A stretch of DNA of 64,000 nt, taken from contig SWDT01000185.1 of the NCBI GenBank assembly GCA_009193035.1, positions 124,001-188,000 on the forward strand, given 5' to 3'. The notes below the pieces were generated by a model. It did no database searches. It was not told the origin of the DNA and worked only from the letters and a program-made list of their open reading frames with translations. Shown one piece after another: positions 32,791-44,194 of the stretch. Numbering within the stretch: the stretch's first letter is position 1; every line of letters starts with the position of its first letter. The translations under genes were made by a program, and so were the position numbers. The stretch is from Halicephalobus mephisto. Taxonomy: Eukaryota; Nematoda; Chromadorea; Rhabditida; Panagrolaimidae.

Positions 32791-35700
32791 ATGAGCGTTC
32801 ATTACGATACAGAACGTCATGAACACAACGGCTCCAGAAGACTGCCCCCGATGAGACGATCACCCCAGGGCGTCAGACCCGAGGGTTCCTCCCCTCCCAC
32901 CGTCCCTGCTTATAATGGGAGTTTCGTCAACGTAAGTACTTTTTATTTTTATGAGAAGTGAATTGATAACATTGGAATCTTCACTTAATTCGTTGACTTG
33001 TTTTGTTTCATTTTATTGCTTTAGAATATCATAAAATTTTTCATTTTTTTCCTTAATTGAAGATTTTAGAATTTTTAGGAATCTTATAAAAGTTGTTACA
33101 AATTTTTGAATTCCGAAAAATCTTCCAGAATCTAGTGAATAATTCCAAAGTTTTCCAAAATATTAGAAAAATTTTAAAATTCTTTCGAAATTTCATGTTT
33201 TTGATTTTTCAGAATCCAGTCGATAATTCTGAAATCTAAGAATTTTATAAAAATTTTCCAGAATTTTCCGAAATTCCATAATATTTCAGAATTTATTAAT
33301 TTTTTTAGAATAAAAATTTTAAAATATATATTTTTGAAGTTTCTAGAATCTGCAAAAAATTGTGTAAATGTTTTTAATTTTTTCGAGAATTTTGTTTTTT
33401 TTAGAATTTATTAATTTTTTTAGAATAAAAATTTTAAAATATAAATTTTCAAAATTTCTAGAATCTTCTACACGACTTTTTGGAGATTCTGAAAAATAGA
33501 TGATTTTAAATTTTTCGAGAATTTTATTTTTTTTAGAATTTATTAATTTTTTTAAAATAAAAATTTTAAAATATAAATTTTCGAAGTTTCTAGAATCTTC
33601 TACACGACTTTTTGAAGATTCTGAAAATAGATAATATTTAATTTTCTAAGAATTTTGTTTTTTTTAGAATTTATTAATTTTTTTAGAATAAAAATTCCAA
33701 AATATAAATTTTCAAAATTTCTAGAATCTTCTACACGACTTTTTGAAGATTCTGAAAACTTCAAAAATTCAGATGAAAATTTCGAAACTAAAATTTAAAA
33801 TTTCATATTTTAAAATTTTATAAAAAATTATAAAAATAGGATATTTGAAAATTTTTTAATTTCGTAAAATTTATCTTATTTTTTATTTTTATTTTTTTTT
33901 TGTAATTGAATAAATCTAACATGGCAGTTAAGTAAAAAAAACAATTTTTAAATAAATTTCCAAATTAACCAAAGTTGAAAAAAAGCAACTTCATAAAATC
34001 CAAAAATTCGTTTGAAAACAATTTCGTAAAAATATATGTTTTTATTTTCGAAACATGATTTCTTCCACTTTATCAAGAAATTTCACTTCATGCGTGTATT
34101 TAATTTTTTATATTTTTCAATAACGAATAATGGAACCCGTCTTCGACGAAATATCTGATTGTATGACAATTACGAAATTATCACGTAAAATCATCGCGCA
34201 GGTTACTGTATTTTTTATGAGATTCTTCATATTTGCTTTGAGATATCTTCACAACAACGCTCATTTATCATTTTTATAACATAAAATATAAGATTGTATA
34301 ACAACAATTACGAAATAACTGTCACATAAAATCATCGCGCAGGTTACTGTAGTTTTCATGAGTTCTTTTATATTTATTTTGAGATATCTTCACAACAACG
34401 CTCATTTATCATTTTTATAACATAAAATATAAAATATAAGATTGTATAACAACAATTATGAAATAATTGTCACATAAAATCACTGCGCAGATTACTGTAG
34501 TTTTCATGAGATTCTTCATATTTACTTTGAGATATCTTCACAACAGCGTTCATTTATCATTTTTTATAACACAAGGTATAAGGCAAATTTAAAATCACTG
34601 TGCAGATTACTGTAGTTTTCATGAGATCTTTCATATTTGCTTTGAGATATCTTCACAACAGCGTTCATTTATCATTTTTATAACATAAAATATAAAATAT
34701 AAGATTGTATAACAAAAATTACGAAATTATCACATAAAATCACCCCACAGGTTACTGTAATTTTCATGAGATTCTTCATATTTGCTTTGAAGCAACTTCA
34801 TAACAACGCCTATTTCCGTTTTTTTATAGTATAAAATTTTAACTTTATTCTGGAAAGGAACTAAAAAAGTCAAAAACACGGTTGAACGCTCTTCGATGGG
34901 CAATTTCGGGACCGGAAGTTCGGACCGATTAAGCAGTTCTGCTTTGTTCGGCCTTTTATCTCGGATTTTCGACGGTTTTTCCGACTTTAAATTCCAACTT
35001 TACTGTCCGGATTCTGAATAAGGAATTACTGTCAAATTACAAATTTATTAATGATAGCGAAATTGAAAAATTTCACTAAAGAGGTTTGATTTTTAATTTT
35101 TTGGAAAATTTATTTTTTTAAATAAAATAAAAAATTTAAATTTTTGGAGAATTTATTTTTTAAATAAAATTAAAAATTAAAATTTTTCGGAAAATTTATT
35201 TTTTTAAATAAAATAAAAAATTAAAATTTTTGGAGAATTTATTTTTTAAATAAAATAAAATTTTTCAAGATTACTGTAGGTTCAAATTTTTTGTACATGT
35301 TTAAAGTAGTAAATTTTTGAAAAATTATTTCCGTCACGGCCCTGTGTGGAAATTTAAAACAAGTTACTGTAGCAATATTTACTGTTTTCTAGTGTACTGT
35401 AATTAAAATTACAATTGAAAAAATTTAAAATTATAAATCAAAATTCGAAATTTTTCTTTAAAAAAAAGTTCCGTTTTTGTTCTACCACGAAAAACGTTTA
35501 TTTTTTTTCTTTAAATTTAATATGTAAACAATAGTCCTTGTTCGAAAAATCATTTTTTAAAAAAATTGATTTTTTTACAACTTTTTAGGGACAATATTGT
35601 CATGTCATGTTGCTCTAGAAAAAAGTGATTTTTGATATTGATTTACCAAATTATTTTTTGCTTAATTTTCGTGCAAATTTTGACCCGAACGTCATGTTCC

Positions 35701-38372
35701 ATCGTCGTTTAGGTGTTAAACTAGAAAATACGGTAATACAGTATTTAAATAATTTTTTAACTTATCTAAAACAAAGTGATACAGTATTCAAGAAGTTTTT
35801 AAAAATTGTCCTATATTAACACGTAAATGACAGTCCTTATTCGAAAAATCATTTTTTAAAAAAATTGATTTTTTTACAACTTTTTAGGGACAATATTGTC
35901 ATGTCATGTTGCTCTAGAAAAAAGTGATTTTTGACATTGATTTACCAAATTATTTTTTGCTTAATTTTCATGCAAATTTTGACCCGAAGGATCGAACTTG
36001 TCGGATCCGAACGTCATGTCCCATCGTCGTTTAGGTGTTAAATATTGTTAGATTTTGGATAAGGGACTTCTGATCCACCTAGAGATGAGAAAAAAAATAC
36101 AAAATTGATTCATTAATCGAAAGCGGGATATCTCTAAAAATATTACGAAATACACCCAATTTTTTCATCAGTCCACAATCGTAAATTTTCCGTTCCTCAG
36201 GGTATTTCCCTCCGGGACCAACGCTGTGAAGACTTGCAAGCAAATCCATAGATGTACGGTCTAAGACATTTTTAAATCTTAAATTTCGTGGGTTAGTAGT
36301 CATTTATAAAATCTAGTCACTTTAAAGATAGTAGATAACTTTGTTGCTTTTTTGTGCGAAATAGGAATAAAATTTTTAAATCTTAAATTTCGTGGATTAT
36401 TTTATCCGAAATGTCCCGAAATTTTAATTTTGGATCTAGTTGTGTTTTTTGACCAAATTTTCCGTTTCGAAATAAAGTTGATCCGTTACGTAATTCAAGC
36501 CCACAAGACGGCCAAAATCTGCTTGGAACAATTATCCTGGACCCAAAAAATATTCCACGAGAGTATATCCGGATAAAAGTTTTGGACATTTATAGAGTCC
36601 AATGTTGAAACTATGGCGGTAAGGCCGAAGGGTAAGGTCAGTATGATGATCAACGTCGTAAAAATTAAAAATAGATATTCTTACAAAATAGTCTTGACAC
36701 GAATTTCTGAAACTTTGAAAATTATAATACTAAAAATTAAAAATAGATATTCTCACGAAAGAATCTTGACACGAATTTCTGAAACTTTTTAGAAACTTTA
36801 AAAATCATAATATTAAAAATAGATATTCTTACGAAATAGTCTTGACACGAATTTTCGAAACTTTAAAAATCATAATACTAAAAATTAAAAATAGATATTC
36901 TTACAAAATAGTCTTGACACGAATTTCTGAAACTTTTTAGAAACTTTAAAAATCATAATACTAAAAATTAAAAATATATATTCTTCCGAAATAGTCTCGA
37001 CACGAATTTCTGAAACTTTTTAGAAACTTTTAGGATACTAAATTCGAAATCTTCATTAAATTTTGTCTGAATTCTGGGATTTTATATTTTTTTATTTTAG
37101 AAAAAGTTGAGAACTTCTATTTGATTCTGGAAGATTCCATAAAATTCTACAATAATTCAGAATCTTCAATTTGATTCTGAACAGTTCTATGAAATTTTAA
37201 ATTTTTGTTGGATTTTGAATAATTTTATAAAGTTCTATAAAATTTTCAATGATTTCAAAATTATCTACAAAATTCTGGAAGATTTTAAAGAATTTTCAAT
37301 TTTTTTGGATTCTAAATAATTTTATAAAATTTTCAATGATTTCAAAATTCTGGAAGATTTTAAAGAAATTAAAAACTTTTTTTGGATTTTGAATAATTTT
37401 ATAAAATTTTGAAATTGTAAAAATTTAAAATTTTTTTGGATTTTGAATAATTTTATAAAATTCTAAGATTTTAAAGAATTTTCAATTTTTTTGGATTTTG
37501 AGTAATTTTATAAAATTTTGAAATTATTTATGAAATTTTAGAAAATTACAGTTTAATCAACTTTGAAATTACAGCTCTTCAAGGACAACTGGCAGATGGA
37601 TGCTATGGCTTCTCTTTCCGGCGATCTCGAAAGTCGTCCATACAAAATCTGGAACAAATGTCTCGCTGAATTCGTCGGAACCTGTATTTTCGTCTACATC
37701 GGCACTATGAACGGAACTGCTGGTGGTACTAGTGGTTTAATCGGAGCTGCATTAGCTCATGGATTTACAATTTTCACTATGGTAGCCACATTCGGACATA
37801 TCTCCGGAGGCCATTTTAATCCAGCCGTATCCTTAGGAGTAGCACTTTCAAGAAAACTTCCTCCACTTCATCTCCCCTTCTACGTCATCAGTCAGCTCCT
37901 CGGCGGATGTGTCGGAGCCGTCCTTTGTCGAGGATGTACAACCAAAGAAACCTACACTTCCGGAGTCGGAGGTGCTACACTTCTGAATCCCGACAGTACC
38001 TGGTCCGAAGGTTTCTTAACTGAAATAATGTTAACTGCCATTCTCGTTACCGTAATCCTTTTAACAGCTGTAGACACAACTACCAACATTCTCGCTCCTC
38101 TTGCAATTGGATTAACATTATCCTTAGATATTCTCGCAGGTGGTACAGTAACTGGAGCATCTATGAATCCAGCACGAAGTTTTGGACCAAACATAATGGC
38201 ATCAGCTTTTGTTTCTTTTTCACAACGAAAAACTCTCAGTCTTCCTTTCAGTACTTCATCTGATATTTGGAATTATCATTGGATCTACTGGGCCGGTCCA
38301 ATAGTCGGAGCCGCTCTTGCCGCTTCACTCTACCGTATCTTCTTCGGCAGAAACAACAATCGTCTTATTTAA
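32791..38372 (+). CDS. Aquaporin, AQP8-type
   Basis: Exon 1 (32791-32931, 47 residues, proline/arginine-rich cytosolic N-terminus) and exon 2 (37575-38372) join in phase 0 to 312 residues. The channel body is complete, with six membrane segments and NPA motifs GGHFNPAVSLG (Asn129) and GASMNPARSFGP (Asn245). The TM5 sequence DILAGG and AHG in TM2 are AQP8 signatures. By alignment the aromatic/arginine filter reads His-Ile-Ala-Arg, and the glycerol-channel Asp after the second NPA is absent. AQP8-type channels pass water and also ammonia or hydrogen peroxide; that is inference here. The 4643-nt intron is full of repeats, and missed small exons cannot be excluded. An AATAAA lies at about 38490. 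Confidence 0.9.
34130..34850. repeat. 110-150-bp tandem repeat, five copies, in aquaporin intron
   Basis: Units recur near 34190, 34331, 34480, 34594 and 34737. Each contains ATCATCGCGCAGGTTACTGTA or a variant, then TTTGAGATATCTTCACAACA and CTCATTTATCATTTTTATAA. Confidence 0.85.
35530..36042. repeat. Direct duplication of about 190 bp in aquaporin intron
   Basis: 35530-35722 and 35830-36042 are near-identical (ATTGTCATGTCATGTTGCTC, TTTTGACCCGAA, CATCGTCGTTTAGGTGTTAAA). The second copy has an extra 21 bp (containing GATCGAACTTGTCGGATCC). Confidence 0.85.
36060..36260 (+). pseudogene. Relic copy 3 of the 23.95/25.2-kb gene fragment
   Basis: 36060-36100 (TTCTGATCCACCTAGAGATGAG) and 36175-36245 (a stretch of AATCGTAAATTTTCC, CCTCAGGGTATTTCCC, GACCAACGCTGTG) match copies 1 and 2, but the middle is diverged and the frame is broken. 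It sits in the aquaporin intron, same strand as copy 1. Confidence 0.6.
36660..37030. repeat. Tandem repeat of about 80 bp in aquaporin intron
   Basis: About 4.5 units share AAAATAGATATTCTTAC, AATAGTCTTGACACGAAT and TCTGAAACTTTTTAGAAAC. Confidence 0.8.
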
Positions 38373-38514
38373 TTTTTTTCATTTTTTCCAACTTTACCAA
38401 AAAAATAAAAAATTACAGATCATTCAAAATGTCCTCAACAAACTCGGACACAAAAGTATAAAAAGCAAAATTGATTATAACAGTTCAAAAATAAATAAAA
38501 CCATGTTCCAAAAT

Positions 38515-41021
38515 TTAGCGACGGTTACCGTTTCTTTTGTATGTTTGAGTAGCAATATATTCCATCAACGACGACGATAGACGTATATTTGGTACCAATT
38601 GACGTATAGTTCCAATTATTTCAGATGCATCACGATTGAATAAATTATCCAAAGCCGCTTTTTGATTAACTTCCTTAAATGGATTCCTTGATAACTTCCT
38701 CGGATTAAAGATTTCCTTCGGCGCAAATTTTCTTGCAGCTTTGTGGATCAAATTTGCATGGAAAAAGAAGGCTTGAGCCGTTTTACTTGGTTGAGTCAAT
38801 AGATTCATTGCTTGTTGATTCGCTGTCAATATGCCCGGAGGCAATTTTGCAATTATATTCGGGTTCAATTTAGCTAATTGTCTAAATTGATTCGCCAGAT
38901 CTGCTGTACTTTGAATAGTTCCACGATTAATTCCTGTAGAATTGATGATTGTCATTTGTTTCTGAAGCGAGTTATCAGGAATCTGAGATTCTGACACAGC
39001 AAATCTCTCATTTGGATGTGGCTTCTGAAGTCCTCCACGACGTTTCCATCCACTCCAACAATCATGACAAACTCTCAATTTCAAATGACTGGGTCCCCAA
39101 TGATACCAATTCAACGATTCCTTATTTCCACAGCTTTCACATGATTGAGAACTGACTACGTTTTCTGTTCCATTCGACATTCCAGCAATCTGACAAGGAC
39201 TCGCTTTGTTGTAATGAGGAATATATACTTGCTTCAGTTTACCATCATTCATCTGTTGTTTTTTCTGGTTTCTTGATTCTGTATATCTGCCAGAAGTCTT
39301 GTACATGTAATAATACTCAACAATATCCTTGACAGATTTCCATCCAAGCTAAAATCAACCAATTATTAACTCGAAAAATAATTTTTTGTCAAGAAATATA
39401 TCGCAACTTTTTTGAAAATGTTCAAGTTTAAATCTCAGTTTCAAAATTTGCATTAGATTCTAGAACAATCCAGAAACATCCTACTAAACTTCAGAAATCT
39501 GCAAAATTTCAATTTAAAAACTTACACAATGAGATCTGATTTCATGAAAATCCTTGTTGTACTTTTCCAAAGCTTCAGCAAAGATATGAGCTTCAGCAGG
39601 AGACCATTCTTCTAATTGATCACGACACAAAAGTGGTCCTCCAAGATTGACAGTTTTGTTGCCAGAAGAAGCATCTACTTCAACAGGGTAATGACTTTTG
39701 ATCGGTGGAGGAACTAGGTACTTGACAGCTTTCCCGAGATCATAGTCAGCATGATGAAGAATAGCCAAAGCATGAAACAACGTTATATCTCTACTTGCAG
39801 CAGCAGCAGTCACTTGCAAAGTCGGCATTTTCAAAGAACAATTACCTTCCAGAGCCCTTGCGAAGGTTCCGACAGCTCTTGCAAGAATTAAATACTGATC
39901 AATTTCACGTTCGGATAGTGAATGATGAGGATGATAGACTAATGTTTCTCTTCCATCCGGAAGAATAGGAATATTGTCGCTTGATCTTTCTTCCCATGGG
40001 ACAACTTTCTTGGCTGCAGGTTCGTCGTCATCGTCATCTGCAATTTCGAGTCCTGATTCGCCTCTCCTTTTCCGTTCTTCTGTAGCCAACTTTTTCAAAA
40101 CAACTGGTGTCGGTTCTGGGATTACCGCTTGGTGTTTCTCCCCCACTTGTAGACTTCCCTTATCCGCCAAAAGTGTCTCATTCGTAGGGTCATAAACGAG
40201 GGAATAAAAATACGAATCTTCTTTGTCGAGGTACATGTCTGGGGTTTCGACTTCGGAAAGCAACACCACCGAGCACTTTCCTCTGATGTTCGTTGCTGAA
40301 AGGGTCTCCATCTGCCTGGACATGAAGAGTTCTCTCTGTCGAAGGAGATGGATCTTTTCTGGAGGCAACTTCTCTGCTCCAGGAGGCAGTCCACCAAAAT
40401 GAGTCAGTTCTGGATGTTCTTCTTCTTTCTCTAGAGTCTTTTCGTCTTTTATTTCATCCTTTATCGGAGCATCTATTTCCATAGCTAAAAAGTCATTTTT
40501 AAAATCGGGTGTTTTCATATAAAAATTAGATTTCTCAGGATCCTTGGATGGAAACTGATCTTTTGTCATGTGAATTTGTGAAATAAACACGAACCTTCAT
40601 CTTTGGAACCGTCCTCCACTCCATTTTCCGTTTTCGAATCCCCATTGGAACCTTCCTCTTTCTTGGGCAACAGAGTCGCTTTGTGTTCTGAAAACCACTT
40701 TTACCAATAACTACCGGATGAGAACTTACTCAAAGTGGCTCTATCTGCTTCATCGACGATTTTTAACAGTTTTTCTGGGATATCCCTTCTGCGGTAAAAA
40801 CAAACAACCCTGGCTTCGACGTTCCCATTGGAACCCTAAAGAAGAGCCATTCATATATCGAAAAAACAAATCCCACCTTCTGGAGTTCATCAATTCTCCG
40901 GATTTGATAAGGCAAATTCGGAGCGTCTTCGAAATAAACATAATCTTCAAAATTAATCAATAAAAATTAAAATTTAATAATCAAAAAACAAACCTCCAAC
41001 TCGGTACATGTTCTGGGTCAT
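38515..41021 (-). CDS. lin-40: MTA-family NuRD subunit, LIN-40 orthologue
   Basis: Six exons (40994-41021, 40877-40944, 40730-40835, 40595-40687, 39526-40484, 38515-39348) encode 695 residues, close to human MTA1. In order: BAH domain starting MYRVGDYVYFED with [22 protein letters not shown]2 region ([32 protein letters not shown]); SANT domain ([33 protein letters not shown]); and a GATA-type zinc finger with Cys488-Cys491 and Cys512-Cys515 ([18 protein letters not shown]). MTA proteins recruit histone deacetylase and CHD remodellers in NuRD. The gene is convergent with the aquaporin, 142 nt between stops. The exon 4 donor (GTTCGT) is weak. A possible additional 5' exon is listed separately. 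Confidence 0.94.
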
Positions 41022-41094
41022 TTTGACGATTGAATCACTTTCCCCTTGAGGGTATATGTGAGATAACAGATGAAAATATGGGATGAGTAAGTAC

Positions 41095-41266
41095 CTTGAG
41101 GCTTCTTTAGGTATCTAGGATCAGATTCCCGGCAAAACACGTCGAGGGCTTTGAGGAAATGGTTAGGCGCGCAACGAACGCACTGGCTTTCGGACAAACG
41201 GAGACACGAACTGACAGGAATGTCCAGCACATCTTGGTCTTTTCGGGGTTGACTGTTGTCTTTCCC
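41095..41266 (-). CDS. Possible extra 5' coding exon of the LIN-40 gene
   Basis: This GC-richer 172-nt segment has a strong acceptor (GCTTTTTTAG) and a donor (CAAG then GTACTT) and is open without an ATG (CVRCAPNHFLKALDVF, ESDPRYLKKPQ). Spliced to an AG at 41045-41046 it continues in frame through ESDSIVK into the [10 protein letters not shown] start of LIN-40. It may encode an N-terminal extension in one isoform. The first exon is not found, and the protein sequence is not one I recognise. Confidence 0.4.
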
Positions 41267-41514
41267 CTAAAAAAGCAACTGAGAATGAAAAACTGTCTCG
41301 CACACTGGCTAGATTGAATTCGAATTATCCCGGATCTCGGGTTCAAGCACGAAATCTACTAATTCTGGAGTTTAATGTCATAGAAGCTTCTGGAACTCAA
41401 TGAAGAGATTCTGACGTCTTTGTGAATGATTCTTGAGAGTTCTAGAATCTCGAGAACTTCAGAATTCAAAAAATAATTCTGAAACCTTTGGAAATCTCAT
41501 GGAAATACATTCAA

Positions 41515-42060
41515 TGTGATATCTATGTATTGTATTTAGTTTATTAATACACTAAAACAGCTCTGGTTTATCAGATATATTCAATGCATCGATAAATCAA
41601 CTTGGATCTGATGTATCAATACATTAGGTTGATATCAATGTATTGTATTTGATTTATTAATACATTAAAAGAGCTCTGATTTATCAGATATATTCAATGT
41701 ACCAATAAATTAACTTGGATTTGATTTATCAAGTACATTACATTTTATGTGTCGGTACATTAAGTGCAATATCAGTGTATTATATTCAATATATGAATAC
41801 GTTGACATGGATCTGATGTATCATTACATTAGGTTGATACTAGTATATTGTATTTGGTTTATTAATACACTAAAACAGCTTTGATTTATCAGATATATTG
41901 TATTCAATGCATCGATATATTCAATGTGATATCAATGTATTGTATTTGGTTTATCAATATATTAAAACAGCTCTGATTTGTCAGATATATTGTATTAAAT
42001 GTATCGATACATTAAATATAACGTATTCGATAGATGGGAGTTGTTTTGATGTACTTTTTT
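41515..42060. repeat. Minisatellite related to the 4.3-kb array
   Basis: Imperfect units with GATATCAATGTATTGTATTT, ACTAAAACAGCTCTG and CAGATATATTCAATG. The theme and the terminal sequence (GTTTTGATGTACTTTTTTTG) match the array at 4259-4800, so both look like expansions in copies of one element. Confidence 0.75.
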
Positions 42061-42169
42061 TGTATATACAAGAGAAGTACCTCAATCAAGACAGTCTTTG
42101 GATATAAGCAATAACCCGTTTCGTAGTTTTTAGGGTGTACAATTGAAATTTCTAAAAAAATTCTAATAA

Positions 42170-42955
42170 ATGTTTTGTTGGAGTCAGATAATGGAACAAA
42201 AGCACTCAATTTCATTAAAATGGTTTTCGATACAATAGTTCATTTTGGACTTATCGAATGCATACTCAAAATCTACAATCATGTTCCTATAAACACTTTT
42301 CTAGAGCGAAAGAATATAAGGAAAATATTATATTTCATATGTCACACATTGATAAATCAAAAGTGAATTCACGTGGTTGACGAACAACGGATAAATGATT
42401 TTGAAAGCGCTTTTTTCTATTTTAATTTTATCAATTGTAGTAGTTTTTTTCATAATTAGATCTCTATTGTCTGGCACTTACAACTGTATGATTGTGTGTT
42501 CAAAAAAGTGATTAGAAACATTTAAAAATTTAAGCGAATGTGTTTAGGTAGTTAACGAGCAACGGATAAATCACTTTGAAAGCGCTTTTTTCTATTTTTA
42601 TTTTATCAATTGTAGTAGTTCTTTTTTCATAATTAGATCTCTATTGTCTGGCACTTACAACTGTATAATTAGGTGTTCAAAAAATTAACTAAAAAAGTGG
42701 AAAAATTCAAGCGAATATGTTTAGGTAGTTGACAGACTCTTGATGAACCATTTTCAAAGCGTTATTTTTCTACCTTAATTTTATCGATTGTATTAATTCT
42801 TTTTTTTAAATAAATCTACATCTTCCACTGATTCCAACTATGTAATTAGTTTTTCGAAAAAGTGGTCATAAACACAAAAAATCGAGATTTAAAGATTTCT
42901 TAAGTTACGTTGTTTTAACAAGAATCTTAGTAAAATTAAATTACAGATTTTAATT
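42170..42955. repeat. Dispersed repeat family, copy 2
   Basis: High similarity to 29855-30590, ending in the same AAAAATCGAGATTTAAAG block. A related third copy is at 54290-55160. No coding frame of note. Confidence 0.75.
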
Positions 42956-43693
42956 ATTTTCTCCATGAGCTTTGATTTCATATATGATTCAGACGAAACG
43001 CATTTTTGATCACAGTTATTTCTTAATTTGGTAGACTGTCATTTCCATTGTTGTCAAAGATTGATAATTCCCCTTCCTGATTATTGATGAACGACCAATT
43101 GCCAAATTTGAACTTATTTTTTGGAATTTCTGACATAATTCAAACCCATAACAAAATCGAATTCAGCAAACCGAAATTTTCGAACGATGATTGAAGAACT
43201 TTCAAGTGTAACAAACGTCATTAAAACTGTTTTTTCAGATGTCACACAATTTTTAACTTTTTAGTGATCTGAAAATTTTTGATTGATCACGCAGGAACTG
43301 TCTGGAAACAAAGAGTATTGTTTTTATTTTTGCCATAACAAACAACGTTTGTTTCTCAAATATGAAAATAAAATAATTACTCGTATTCCACCGAATATGA
43401 ATCAATTAAAATAATTCGAAATTTAAGAACTATTATATATAATTTCGCATTTTTATGGATTTTGATGCAAAAATTGAGTGCTTTCAGATTCGAACACAGT
43501 ATTTGGAATACGGTAATCGGGTTCGTAGATTCAGAATCCGAAGTCGGTTATAAAAATTAGGAAACTTGAAATTTTTTTTTGATTTTGGAAGTTGATGTCA
43601 GAAAAAATGCAAATTTTAAAAAATAGATCTTATTCAAAAAGAATAATGTCGATTAAATTTAATAGATTTATGAAGCCTCTAAAATCCAAAATT

Positions 43694-44075
43694 TCATATA
43701 TCCTGATTCTGAAAGTCAAATTTCAACTTCAGATTCTGAAAGTCAAACTTCAACTTTAACTTCAGATTCTGAAAGTCAAACTTCAACTTCAACTTCAGAT
43801 TCTGAAAGTTAAACTTCAACTTCAACTTCAGATTCTGAAAGTTAAACTTCAGTTCCAACTTCAGATTCTGAAAGTCAAACTTCAACTTCAACTTCAGATT
43901 CCGAAAGTCAAATTTCAACTTCAACTTCAGATTCTGAAAGTTAAACTTCAGTTCCAACTTCAGATTCCGAAAGTCAAACTTCAACTTCAGATTCCGAAAG
44001 TCAAATTTCAACTTCAATTCCAACTTCAGATTCTGAAAGTCAAATTTCAACTTCAACTTCAGATTCTGAATCTAT
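43694..44075. repeat. Short-period repeat AACTTCAACTTCAGATTCTGAAAG
   Basis: Units of about 18-36 bp are built from ACTTCAACTTCAGATTCTGA and AAGTCAA. Because the units are multiples of 3, the minus strand stays open for 120 codons as KLKFDFQN-type repeats, and one plus-strand frame reads serine/threonine-rich. No start context or domain supports a gene. Confidence 0.85.
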
Positions 44076-44194
44076 GGATCTGAAAACCCTCTTTTAAACA
44101 CTCATGTTCAAATTTGAAAAATAATTTTGACTTCTTCGTCGAAAAACTGCAAAATTACGTAAAATTGCTCTTAAGTGAGATTTGAATTCTAAAG

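Noticed and set aside
43694..44056. 120-codon minus-strand KLKFDFQN repeat ORF
   Set aside because: The reading frame is open only because the minisatellite period is a multiple of three; no start context or flanking exons.
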